NCBI GenBank assembly: GCA_008690995.1
Contig: VRMN01000003.1
Location: forward strand, 496,001-560,000
DNA from: Porphyridium purpureum
Lineage: Eukaryota > Rhodophyta > Bangiophyceae > Porphyridiales > Porphyridiaceae
Reading direction: 5' to 3'
DNA length: 64,000 nucleotides
Made by a program: the position numbers and the translations under genes. Numbering within the stretch: the first letter of the stretch is position 1; every line of letters begins with the position of its first letter. Shown piece after piece: positions 38,571 to 48,319 of the stretch. The notes beneath the pieces were generated by a model. It had not been told where the DNA came from, did no database searches, and worked only from the letters and a program-made list of their open reading frames with translations.

Positions 38571-38987
38571 AGGATTTTATACTGAATCGGTTGTGATTCT
38601 GAACGTGACGTAGGGAGGCTCGTATATGCTCTTGAACTGAGCAGTAGTGGCGAGCGTTATTGGTTCGCGTGGCCAAACCAATCCAAGGGATTACGGAAGC
38701 AATGGAAGGCCATGGCGAAACAAGCGACGTCGAGTTTGATTGGCTGAAATTTACAAAATGCGAACGCGAAGGCCTCGAAGCCTGCCGGTCGTAACAACGA
38801 CTCAGCGATGCACCATAACAAAGGCTTTGGAACACAAGTCTCAAAATATCGGACATTTACTGTGCCTGGCGACGAAAGCGTTCGCGGATTTTTGTCTTTG
38901 GCGCTGTCTTGATGCCAGAAGTTGATTAAAGATGAGCATAGGACAGACGATAAGATATTCCTTTTCTCACTGAAGTCTGAATGCGTT
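38571..38987. other. unique spacer at the centre of the palindrome
   Basis: About 415 bp between the two arms is not duplicated. It is more AT-rich than the arms and has no supported gene; an open frame on the minus strand (38569-38856) has no recognisable domain. It contains one exact match to the phosphate-response element consensus. Confidence 0.6.
38622..38629. promoter_or_regulatory. P1BS-like phosphate-response element
   Basis: GTATATGC fits the consensus GNATATNC bound by PHR1/PSR1 MYB-type factors in plants and green algae. It lies in the unique spacer between two divergent phosphate transporter genes. Six fixed bases are easily matched by chance, and PHR binding has to be assumed for red algae. 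Confidence 0.3.
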
Positions 38988-39248
38988 TCACATTCACCCT
39001 CACCAGAAACGTGCGACTCTGCCCGGACGATGGGGCCTGCGCTGTGCGCAAGGATGAGGCGCTGGGTCCGGTACCTGCGCCGCGGAGAAGTGAATCATTT
39101 GCCGCAGGCTGCGAGCCGATGCTCATCATGCGTTTGGGGTCCGCACAGTACTTACTAGCAAAACGCGCGCGCGAGGCCACGCGCACTGTACCACGCGCGG
39201 CTGCGCTGCACTGATGGGCGCCCACAGATCCTCGCGGAGCCCGCGTTA

Positions 39249-39288
39249 AGATGGAGCCGTTGCGGTAAATCCGCAAGATGGAGCCGTT
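39249..39288 (+). promoter_or_regulatory. two copies of a 13-bp promoter motif, right arm
   Basis: AGATGGAGCCGTT occurs at 39249-39261 and 39276-39288, 27 bp apart, equivalent to the pair in the left arm. The intervening bases differ between the two units, so the 13-mer itself is the repeated element. Confidence 0.45.
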
Positions 39289-39636
39289 TTGGTACCTGAA
39301 CCATAAAACGCGCGCAATCCGCCGGAACTGTGGCTGCAGCCGCGGGCCCCTGCGCGGGTCGCGCGTGTTCACCACAAGTACACTGCGGGAGGCGCGCGGC
39401 GCTAGGAAAAGGCAGCCGTTTGGCGGGCGGCGCGGTGCGATTCGATACGCGCTTGCGTGCCCACGCGCGCGATGAGCAGCGAGCGGCGGATGAGCAGCAG
39501 GCTCCTTCCGTGCCGGCCAGAGATTCCGTCCAGAGTCCGTTGCGGCGATGGCCGATTCGCCGACCGCGCGCCCGCGCGTGCGACTCCGGAGGGGTGCCGC
39601 GCGCCTCATGGCGGCGGCATGCGTCCCGGCGCGCGG

Positions 39637-39644
39637 TATAAGAG
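39637..39644 (+). promoter_or_regulatory. TATA-like box of right PiT gene
   Basis: TATAAGAG in GC-rich DNA, about 130 bp upstream of the start codon and conserved in the left arm. Confidence 0.55.
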
Positions 39645-39773
39645 CGCGAGGCCGGGTAGGTTCTGCGGGAGAAGTGAGGCAGGCAAGAAGTGATAGCCAA
39701 GCAAGACAGGTGCAGGGGGCAGTGCAGAGTAAGGTGGTTGGGGCCCTTTCATTAGGATTACATTCGTAAGGGT

Positions 39774-41510
39774 GTGGAAAGGGATTTTGAGATGGAGACG
39801 ACGATAACTTACAACATTGACCCCTTCTCGGGGACCACGCAGATGCAGCCGTGGCAGTGGATCTTTGCGACGTGCTTGATTGCTTCGTTCCTGCAGGGAG
39901 CGTCGATGGGCGCGAACGATGTGGCCAACTGCTTTGGCACGTCGGTGGGCGCCAAGGTGCTGACGGTGACGCAGGCATGCATTGCGGCGTCCATCTTTAT
40001 CACGCTGGGCTCCATGACCATTGGGTCGCAGGTGGCGAAGACCGTGGGCAAGGGCATTGTGAACTACAAGTTGTTCGCGGATATTCCGCAGCTGTTTGCG
40101 CTGGGCATGTTGACCGCGGCGATTTCGACGGGCCTGTGGGTGAGCCTCGCGACATGGCTGAGCATGCCCGTGTCGACGACGCACTCGGTTGTTGGGTCCG
40201 TGATGGGCTTTGGGCTGGTGCAGTTTGGCGGGTCTGGGATTGACTGGTGGCCGGGCGTGGGCAAGATTGTGATCTCGTGGGTGGCGTCTCCGTTGGTGAC
40301 GGGCCTCTTCTCTTCTGCATTCTACCTCGTTGCGAAGTACTGGTTTCTGCGCAAGGTGCAGCAGGACGAGTCGCGCCTGGAGTGGGGCCTGAAGCAGCAG
40401 ATTTTCTACATGGGCATTGTGCTGTTCCTGGCGTTCCTGACGTTCCTGATCTTTGTGACGTTCAAGTATGACGACGAGGCAGTGGGGATGAACCTGGGCA
40501 TTGCGTTTGGTGTGGCGACTGCGATTGCCGTGGCGTGGATTGCCGGTCTGCACAAGCCGATCAACGGATACTATGCCAAGCGCGGGCTGATTGGCGGGTT
40601 CCACGACGAGGACGAGACTGTGGCGAAGGACCTGGACGAGCTGGACGAGGTGAGCTCGTCGAGCGAGCGTGACGAGGAGAATGCGACGGCGCCCGCGGCG
40701 GCTGCACCGGCGACGGCGTCGGCCGCGGTGGGCAGCGCTGCTGTGTCTGGTGCGTCGCAGCGCTCGAACGCGATGTCTGTGGTGAGCTCGATCATGAGGT
40801 CGGACGCAGACATGCGCGCCGAGGGGCTTGCACCGAACGACATTTGGCACCCTGAGCTGGAGTCGCGCTTTGCTTTTGGGCAGATGGTGTCTGCTTGCTA
40901 CGAGGCGATTGCATTTGGTGCCAACGATATTGGGAACTCGAGCGGGACATTGATTGCTGTGTACCAGACGATTGAGTACGCGAGCGTGGTCAGCAAGCCA
41001 GACCCCGAGTACTGGGCGCTGGCTTACTGCACCGTCGGCATTCTTGCCGGGCTGTGGCTGTTTGGCGCGAAGGTGATGCGCACGATTGGGCAGAACATTA
41101 CTCTGATGACGCCGATCCGTGGTCTGAGCGCTGAGCTAGCGACGGCGTTCTCTGTGCTGATTGCCTCGTACATTGGTATTCCGGTGTCCACGACGCACTG
41201 CAGCGTGGGTGGAGTGATTGGAGCCGGTCTGTGCGAGACGCAGGGGTACAAGAAGGTAAACTGGAAGCTGATGCTCAAGGTGGCTGCGTCGTGGGTTCTG
41301 ACGCTGCCGGTTGCGATGGGTCTGAACGCGCTGATGTACGTGATCTGCCGCGGAGGAACGCAGGGCCAGTGGTTTGTGCCGCCGGCGGCCGTTGTTGGAA
41401 ACGGTGTTGAGGATTCGTTCAACGACTATGAGTACACGTGCACAGGCAATGCAGATTTGCAGACGTGCACGCTGACCTTCCCGTCAGAGCTTCTGGTCGA
41501 GCAGGAATAA
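39774..41510 (+). CDS. PTA: PiT family Na+/Pi symporter, right palindrome copy
   Basis: The 578-residue transporter is a near-duplicate of the product at 36046-37779, with both GAND signatures and the same central hydrophilic loop. By eye about 14 residues differ. Most are in the N-terminal dozen (MERDFEMETTIT against MQRDCEMGTVV) and in the segment PLVTGLFSSAFYLVAKYW (PVVTGIFSVAFYLTAKYW in the other copy). Two more lie at YKLFAD/YRLFED and one at SYIGIP/SYVGIP. The two genes read outward from a shared palindromic promoter region. Both appear intact, so they probably give two active transporters or a higher dose of one. Confidence 0.96.
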   Translation: MERDFEMETTITYNIDPFSGTTQMQPWQWIFATCLIASFLQGASMGANDVANCFGTSVGAKVLTVTQACIAASIFITLGSMTIGSQVAKTVGKGIVNYKLFADIPQLFALGMLTAAISTGLWVSLATWLSMPVSTTHSVVGSVMGFGLVQFGGSGIDWWPGVGKIVISWVASPLVTGLFSSAFYLVAKYWFLRKVQQDESRLEWGLKQQIFYMGIVLFLAFLTFLIFVTFKYDDEAVGMNLGIAFGVATAIAVAWIAGLHKPINGYYAKRGLIGGFHDEDETVAKDLDELDEVSSSSERDEENATAPAAAAPATASAAVGSAAVSGASQRSNAMSVVSSIMRSDADMRAEGLAPNDIWHPELESRFAFGQMVSACYEAIAFGANDIGNSSGTLIAVYQTIEYASVVSKPDPEYWALAYCTVGILAGLWLFGAKVMRTIGQNITLMTPIRGLSAELATAFSVLIASYIGIPVSTTHCSVGGVIGAGLCETQGYKKVNWKLMLKVAASWVLTLPVAMGLNALMYVICRGGTQGQWFVPPAAVVGNGVEDSFNDYEYTCTGNADLQTCTLTFPSELLVEQE

Positions 41511-44500
41511 TTTTGTTACTTGTTCAACAGTGGTGAGAAGGCGGTAAGGGCGCACGGAAATGCTACATTAAATTGGTCGAAGTTCATTTATTATGCAAAG
41601 TCATTGAAAATAAATACTTGGTGTATGACGGACATGAGCAAAAGTCGGTCGATCATACTGAGCGCGCCGACATCTCAGCATTTTCTTGGACAACTGGAAA
41701 AGTTAACGATTGATTCTCCGGTCGCCTGAAGCCTAGCCCGGCTTTTTGCCCGTTGCTGTTTGCCTACGCCCCGAGTTATTGCAGTCCGATAGAAATGTGA
41801 GTTGATCCGTGGCACTAGCAGGGTTGAGAACCAAGCCCCTATCTTCTAGTTTAATCCGAGTCGCGCTCATGCGAAGAACCGCCTGAGAGAAGGATCTCCA
41901 TGCGCAAACCTTCGACTGCCGGAAAAAGAGTCGCGCGCTTCCTACCCACTCCTTTCGGCGCGACATCCTGTGCCTGAGAACCTTCCGGTGCGTGACGACT
42001 CACAAACGCTTGCAAAAGCGGCTAGTGCAATACTAGTACCAGCGTCTTCCTCCCCATTCCTACGGCCAGAGCAACTTTTTGTTCCGCTGCCTTCTCCAGT
42101 CACTGCCGTGTTCCCGCAGGAGCCTGTCTCTCTCTTGAAGCCAGCATTGCTCGAGCCAAAACCGTTTGCATCGAGTGCTGCCTGTCGCGGTATGTGTACC
42201 TTTGGATCACGATCACAACGGGTGGCCCGCAAGTACCGCTCGAGCGCCGGCAGCTCACTTGCCGATACTGGCTCTGGACCTGATCTCTCAGCCGCTGCGT
42301 CAATCACTGCCTTCGCCACTCTGTTCAGTTGCCACGCTTGACCCGCCTTCTCCCTCTGCAGTGGATGGCTCGGCTAGATCTGGGTCTCGACGGGCCGGCT
42401 CAACGGCGGTACCCGTAGTCCCGACAAGCCACCCTGCTCAACGGTCGCTCAATTCAGGACCCTCGCCACCGCGCCTTTCTCTCCGCCAAGGTGCACAATC
42501 TTTTTGGCTGCTGTCGGTTCCAGAGTCGCACTTGAAAACCACTTCGCAAACATTGCATTCGCTCGCCCACTCCACATCTCCGCTTCATCCACCAACACAG
42601 GACATGCCTTTCCCTTCTCCACTTGAATTGTCTTCGCCTGATTCATTGTCCGCTCTCAGGGCTTGGCCGATAGCGTCAGCTTGACCACAACCGGACCGGC
42701 TCGGCCGTAGGCTGCCTACTCCAGTCCATTCCATGTCATCAGACGCGACGCAATCTCCACATCCACGCTCGCCCTGATGTGTTGAGCTTGCATCACCGGT
42801 AAGTCCCTTTCCTCATCCAATGCCCAAACCTGCTCTGCATGCAGTCTCGCTCGCAGCTTCACCGCCGTCGGGTCTAAATCCGAAGCCCGTTCCGCACTTT
42901 ATCGCATTCGTCGGCACAGGGGATACGTGCTCCGAGCCCGATAGGCCCTTGTCACGGAGTGTGCCCGACCAATGCAGATGGTTTTCCGATGACAAGAACG
43001 ATATCCATTTGCATTAGCCGTCTCCCGTACCAGCTGCATGAAAGGACAGGTCGTCCGCCCTGCTCTCAGACCCGGAGAGTGTGCCGGTCATCGGCAATGT
43101 GGTAGACGGAACTGCAACTGTAGCTTCCTCGCCAAGACCACATCCACTTCCGGAGCCAATCCATCAGAGTCTGCCCGGGGCACTCTATACAGAAGAAGAC
43201 TGCGATTCATGGGCGAGCATCAGTCCTCGCGTACGAAACATAGCCGCGGCATCGACAACCCTGCCTCTGTCTCGCCCCGCGAGCGGGCTTCGATGGACGT
43301 CCATTTCACATGATGTGCCAGACGACTACGGACACAGTGAGTACGGAACCGTATGACTCGTGTCCAGCCCGTTGTCTGTATTGGAGCCTGGCGGAGAAGA
43401 CACGGGCTAATCCGTGTTCAGATTTCGTTGGAAATGACCGCGCTTTCCTCCTCGAAAAAGTGGATGCCTGACATCATCCTTTGATCCATCCGACCAATGG
43501 TGCGGGAACAGTTTCAATAAGGGTTGACCTCTGCTACACGACATTCTGCCGGCGAATGACATCAGAAATTCAAGACATACTTTTCCCAAACTTCAAGGCC
43601 ATCGAAACTCTTTGCTTGGTTTGCTGAAGAGGCCAGGTCTCGTGTTCTACTTGCTGTTGCTCCCGTTTCAGTGTTCAAGTGACGTGCCATGGTGGGTTTT
43701 GAATGCACCGGGCACTACGACGTATACAGCCCTATTGTAGGTACGCACGCTGTCTCGATGTCGCGGAGAATCTGTGCGGCTTCCCTAGAGTCAACCGAGG
43801 GAGAGAGAGTGACATACGTCTAGTAACGAAACCAGTTGTACCTGGCGTGCGTAAAAAAAATACCAATTCACAGCTATCATGATGCTGCTCTGCTCGGCAT
43901 CGTGGGATCATTCACATGCTCTGATGCGTCAAACACAGATTACGTGGTCTGCTTAGTTCCACATTCTTCCAGACAATCTTCTTCATCATGAAGCGATCAA
44001 TTTTTCAAGAAAGAGTTATGCAGCATACTGCGCTTGTGATTCCTGACGTCTTTCTTGGAATCAAGAGCATGGACGCTCCGAGGACCCGGAGATTTCTTCG
44101 CCCGAAAATGCGCTTTTCGCACATGATGATGAAAATCTAGAGTTTGAGAAGGGACACTTCTACGCTTGTGCCGATCAAACTCGGCGTCGCTTCCAGTGAG
44201 CAACTGTTTCACGGCGACATTTCTCATGTGTCTGTCCGGCACCGCGCATGCGACAAGTATAGGCGCCAGGCCAGGCTCGGTGTCAAAGTGTACAATCCTT
44301 CCCAGCCGCTCTTCAAAGGCACTTCGCTTGGGCATGCCTTGCTCTCCAAGCCCTTCTGCGGATAGCGCGGTGAATCCGCGATCTGATCCGGAATATTAAT
44401 GTGTCATCGGATGGCAAGAAAGGCATCCGATTCGAACGAGTCGGACAGATAATGTCTTGTCTCGATCATCGTCTGGCCTTCCAGCATCGTGGAATTGAGA

Positions 44501-45973
44501 TCTGATGAGGGGCGAAAGTGCAGGTAGTATAAATGCTTCAAAAGTGTGTGCCCCTTGCAGAACATGTCCATTTGTAGGTCATACATTTGCATGGGTGTGG
44601 CGGGAAGCTGCCAAGGCGCACTTGCTATGTTGTTGCCTCGTATAGCTGGCCCGGTCTCGATCGTTCCAAACGTGATCTCGAGTCGTTCAAGGAAGCGAAG
44701 AAACGGTGATCCTAAGCTCTCTGGCGCAAATGCTGCACTAGCATACGCAGCAGTCAAGTCGATCAAGCCTTCTCCGATGTTTCTGGACGCGGCTCCCGTT
44801 CCGATACACTCGCCAGACACGCCGCCGAACGGCGAACGGCCTTAGCTGTTCCAGCCTTCTCGCACGAGTGGCTCGTGAGGTCGCGAACCCACACATATTC
44901 TTCCTTTTGCTTTTTTTTGTTTTGGAACCCGTGGCTCGTTTCCTTGCTTCCACTCTTGATACAGCGTGTCCTTTGTCTGGCTTACCTTTCCTCTCGCAGG
45001 CGCCTGTCACGACGTGATCGACGGCGCCTTCGCTGCTCATGACGTTTCTCCGGTTTGCGATACAACCGCATGCTTAATTTCGCAGCAGAATAATGGTACC
45101 GCGAGGCGTTCTCCAGCGATGTACGCTCCTGGCGGAAGTGGACCGGCTTCGCGCGTTACCGGCTTGGCAGGCCCTTCTCCTTGCCGGCACGCATTTCCGT
45201 GAAGAACATATTGTGACTCCGCCGACGTGGCTTTATGTGAAACACCCACCCGCCCCAGCTTACCAGCGAGCCATGCGCCAGTTTCACCCGAAGCACAGAC
45301 GGTACATGTTTTTCGGCTTCATCAACCATTAATTGTCGACAGGGTGCCCGAAGCTGTCGCCAGCATTGCGCGTCAACTGCTCGCGAGAAATCTCGGGACA
45401 CTAATCATCAGTGCAATCGACCAGGTGACGAAATTTCATGCTCACCGGTTTTCGGCACTCCTGTGTACGCATCATGATGACCTGCCTCGACACCTGTCCA
45501 ACTTCAGTGTCCGTGCTGCCGAATGTCAAGCACGAATGCGAAGAATGAATCTTTTGTCACTGACAGAGCACGTGCCGGTGCTTTTCCAGGTCCTCAGGGT
45601 TCCAGGAAACTCTCTGCGGAGGCGTTTGTGCGTGTGTTTCCCGTGGTGTGAAAACATCGGGATTGCATAGATCTCGATGATGCACAGCTGGTTACCGAAT
45701 CTATTGACAGTGTGTGGAACGTCGCATTTCGAGGCAGGCATTGATCCTGCACCTGAAGCACGATCACGAAAGCCAGCCCTAGTCTAGCCGGCTCGGTGCG
45801 GGAGCGAAAGGAAGTAGGTAACAATGAATTTGTCCTAATCTTGTCTACGCGTCGACTTTACATGTTTCTCGTTTCTATTTCCTCGTTGAACGTGAACATC
45901 TCGAATTCAGCTTGTCAGAGTTTGCCACGTGTCATCAATGTCCTCACATTCCATCAGTTTCCATTTCGTCACG
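41511..45973. other. gene-poor interval, right flank of PiT palindrome
   Basis: Nearly 4.5 kb without a gene I can identify. Between about 41970 and 43356 (plus) successive open frames are rich in Ser, Pro, Ala and Leu and may be remnants of a Ser/Pro-rich coding sequence. A minus frame at 44404-44820 (138 codons) and plus frames at 45093-45332 and 45227-45670 have protein-like composition but no known domain. The interval may be decayed genic or mobile DNA; no terminal repeats were found. Confidence 0.5.
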
Positions 45974-46939
45974 TCATTCGCGCTTCAAGCGTTCTCCTAG
46001 TTGCTCGGTCCGCATCTTCAAGTTTTCGTGTAGACATTGCAGCTCCTCAAGCGAGCACACAATCGCCTCGTCATCCGCGAACTTGTCGAACCAAACCTGC
46101 AACTTGCTGTGTGTTGATGCAAGCGTATCTTTAGCGTGGCCGAGTACCAAAAATGCCTCAGTCATGTCTACCAAGCGATGCTCTAGCTGACGAATTGTCC
46201 TTGTGAGTTGCTCGTCAAGTGCCACGAGCTCTGCCTTCATGTCCGTGCGCTCCTCCGCGAAAGATCTCACGGAGTGGCCCTTATTGGAAACCAGCATCAT
46301 GATTTTCGTGCCAGGTTCGCAGATACCCAACGTGCGCAGAAGTGTCTTGTCAGTTGGCTCGCGGCCCTTGCACAGAAGGCGCAGATGGTATGGTCGCAAA
46401 TGAACCCCAAGCTCGTCACACAACGGGGAGCACTGACCGCGCCCATCACGATCACGGCAAATGCTCGCGAGCGCATGCTTGACGCTTTCGATTGACGGAG
46501 ATTCCGTGTTGGCTGGGTGAACATGAAAACACAGCTGCTTGTATCGAACTTCCACGTAAAACGTGTGCTCGGTCGATCCGCAAATGATTACACTTTTTGC
46601 CCCCGTCTTTACGGCGCGCGTAGACGACGCGCCGGACAGAGCGCTGCTGGTCACCTCATTCTGGGAACTCTTGACAGATGACACCTGTGTATCTGTCAAT
46701 CCAGCAGCATGCGAAATGAGTAGCAGCCGTGCCCGTGGTCCTTTCATCCCGCAGGTGCGCAGCGACGCCGAATCGTGCAACTGCTTACCCTTATGAAAGA
46801 GTCGCACATTCTCTGCCGTCGTGGGAATTCCCTCCGTCTCGCAAAGGCGCTGCTTCAGCCACAGCACTGACCTACCCGCGTCGCATTCGTCAACATGCAC
46901 GGAGAATTTTCGCGCTTTGTGCTGGATTTCCAGCTCCAT
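45974..46939 (-). CDS. tandem ubiquitin-like domain protein with C-terminal helical (BAG-like) region
   Basis: This 321-residue protein carries two ubiquitin-like units. The first (about residues 1-75) reads VLWLKQRLCETEGIP and VRLFHKGKQLHDSASLRTCG, ending RLLLIS. The second (about 115-215) has an insertion but keeps HLRLLCKGREPTDKTLLRTLG and TKIMMLVS. Neither ends in Gly-Gly, so they are not conjugated modifiers. From 225 to the end the sequence is helical and charged (ELVALDEQLTRTIRQLEHRL, LEELQCLHENLKMRTEQLGE), like the BAG or coiled-coil part of BAG-family co-chaperones, where one ubiquitin-like domain precedes a BAG domain that binds HSP70. Two units in a row is unusual for that family. 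The BAG assignment is tentative. Confidence 0.75.
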   Translation of the reverse strand: MELEIQHKARKFSVHVDECDAGRSVLWLKQRLCETEGIPTTAENVRLFHKGKQLHDSASLRTCGMKGPRARLLLISHAAGLTDTQVSSVKSSQNEVTSSALSGASSTRAVKTGAKSVIICGSTEHTFYVEVRYKQLCFHVHPANTESPSIESVKHALASICRDRDGRGQCSPLCDELGVHLRPYHLRLLCKGREPTDKTLLRTLGICEPGTKIMMLVSNKGHSVRSFAEERTDMKAELVALDEQLTRTIRQLEHRLVDMTEAFLVLGHAKDTLASTHSKLQVWFDKFADDEAIVCSLEELQCLHENLKMRTEQLGERLKRE

Positions 46940-47686
46940 AGTCTACGTTCTCACACTGTGCGGGGCCGTTGCAAGGTCCACGACTTCGATGACGACAAAA
47001 TGCATGGGCTTTGCTGATATTTGCAGTCGTGTCTTGCGGGCGGGCGCCGCGTTCATACTCGTAGTGGAGAGACCAATCCGCGCGTCGCGCGCACCCTGCC
47101 ACCTGCGAGCATGCGTGCCGGCCCTCCGTATCTCCGCACCGCGCTGCCTCGCGCCGACCCCACGCCGGGCAGTGTACTCCTCTCTCAGCACTGAACCTAT
47201 TTAACCGCCAAATATTAAAATAATGGGCGAGCATTAAAATATGCGGTTGCACGTTCTCGTGCTGTGCTTACACACTGGCGCGGCGTGTGTCCAGTGCGTG
47301 TGTTCCACAGCGCGCCTGTCGGCACCCCCTCCGTTTCCGCCACAACGGTCATCTTCTTTTTTTGCCCCTCAGATTTGCGGCGCTGCGAGCGCGTGTCTAT
47401 CGCGTCAGCTGCGTGGTGTCTCGAAATTTGTGTGGCGTGTCCGCGCGGAAAGTGCTGATGGTCGACCCCTCCCCAACCCGGCTACATCGTGTCCAACCAA
47501 TGCGGGAAATAGTTGTGTCGCGTCTCGGAAGCTGAGGTGGGGCGTGCGTACGGTGTTACTTAAGCGGAGAGTCCGGTGCCCGGGAAGGCTGGTAGGAGGA
47601 GGGAGCACGTGCGTGGTGGACAAGAGCGACGCTCACGTGCACGCAGGGAGCACACAGGGAGGGATAAAAGATTGCGCCAGGCGAGC
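46940..47686. promoter_or_regulatory. divergent promoter region, UBL protein / cyclin
   Basis: About 750 bp separate two divergent start codons. It contains an AT-rich patch at 47196-47245 (TATTTAA and ATTAAAAT elements) in otherwise GC-rich DNA, a likely core promoter for one of the genes. Confidence 0.4.
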
Positions 47687-48319
47687 ATGGCTGTCACGTT
47701 GGTCATGGCGCCGCATGATAGCCGCGCGCACGAAGGGAAGGCCGCCGACACGATTGTGGCTGCGCGCCAGAAGACAGACCAAGCGCAAGAGCAGCAGGTG
47801 CTTGAGCATGATGAGCGGGCTCAGTTCAAGGCGGTCCCAGAAGGCGAAAGCGACGCGTACCGCGAGCGCCTGGTCGCCAAGCTGTGCACCATCCTCGACT
47901 TGAGCAGGTCGCAAAATGTGAACATGCCGCCAGCCGATAGCTTAGAGAGCATGTTCTACTCAGTCACCAAGCAGGCGTTCTCCCTGGAGTTCTACATTCG
48001 GCGCGTCGTACTCTATCTGCCAGACTGCTCCGCGTCGGTCTTTGTCGCTGCGGTTTACTACCTCGCCAAGCTGCAGGCCGCAAACCCCATGCTGGCTTTG
48101 AACGAAATGAACATCCATCGCTTGTTTTTGACAGCCGTCGTCGTGGCCACAAAATTTGCCGAGGATCTGGGCTACTCGAATGGGTACGTCGCCAAAGTGG
48201 GCGGAATCCAGTCGGTCAAGGAAATGAACCGCATGGAAGTTGTCTTCCTCAAGTTTCTCGAGTACAACTGCTTCATCGAGCCGGAAGTGTATGACGAGTT
48301 CGCGAAACTCGTGTTTTGA
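47687..48319 (+). CDS. PHO80-like (P/U-type) cyclin
   Basis: The 210-residue protein is a small cyclin of the PHO80/CYCP/CYCU group. One cyclin box fills the C-terminal two thirds: FSLEFYIRRVVLYLPDCSASVFVAAVYYLAKL, then NIHRLFLTAVVVATKFAEDLGYSNGYVAKVGGI and MNRMEVVFLKFLEYNCFIEPEVYDEF. The last segments, VATKF.ED and YVAKVGGI, are hallmarks of this group. Yeast PHO80 with PHO85 kinase represses the phosphate-starvation response; plant members pair with CDKA and have diverse roles. The function here is inferred. It lies about 6 kb from a pair of phosphate transporters. The ATG at 47687 follows an open but non-conserved 37-codon extension. Confidence 0.9.
   Translation: MAVTLVMAPHDSRAHEGKAADTIVAARQKTDQAQEQQVLEHDERAQFKAVPEGESDAYRERLVAKLCTILDLSRSQNVNMPPADSLESMFYSVTKQAFSLEFYIRRVVLYLPDCSASVFVAAVYYLAKLQAANPMLALNEMNIHRLFLTAVVVATKFAEDLGYSNGYVAKVGGIQSVKEMNRMEVVFLKFLEYNCFIEPEVYDEFAKLVF

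Larger units (their letters stand above)
38988..41510. repeat. inverted repeat, right arm (PiT gene plus promoter)
   Basis: This is the counterpart of the left arm. It includes about 785 bp of shared upstream DNA, with the TATA-like box and the paired 13-bp motif, and the PiT coding sequence. Similarity stops immediately at the stop codon, so the 3' untranslated regions are unrelated. Confidence 0.92.

Noticed and set aside
44404-44820. 138-codon minus-strand open frame with protein-like composition
   Set aside because: No domain, signal or neighbour supports it; kept only as part of the gene-poor interval.
45093-45670. Two overlapping plus-strand open frames that could belong together
   Set aside because: They are in different phases, no convincing intron links them and no family is recognised.
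33005-45973. Search by eye for virus-like or LTR elements in the gene-poor island
   Set aside because: No long terminal repeats, polymerase, integrase or capsid-like sequence was recognised; the inverted repeat is explained by the host PiT genes.
47241-47903. 220-codon plus-strand open frame overlapping the cyclin gene
   Set aside because: Arg/Ser-rich shadow in another phase; the cyclin frame has clear homology.
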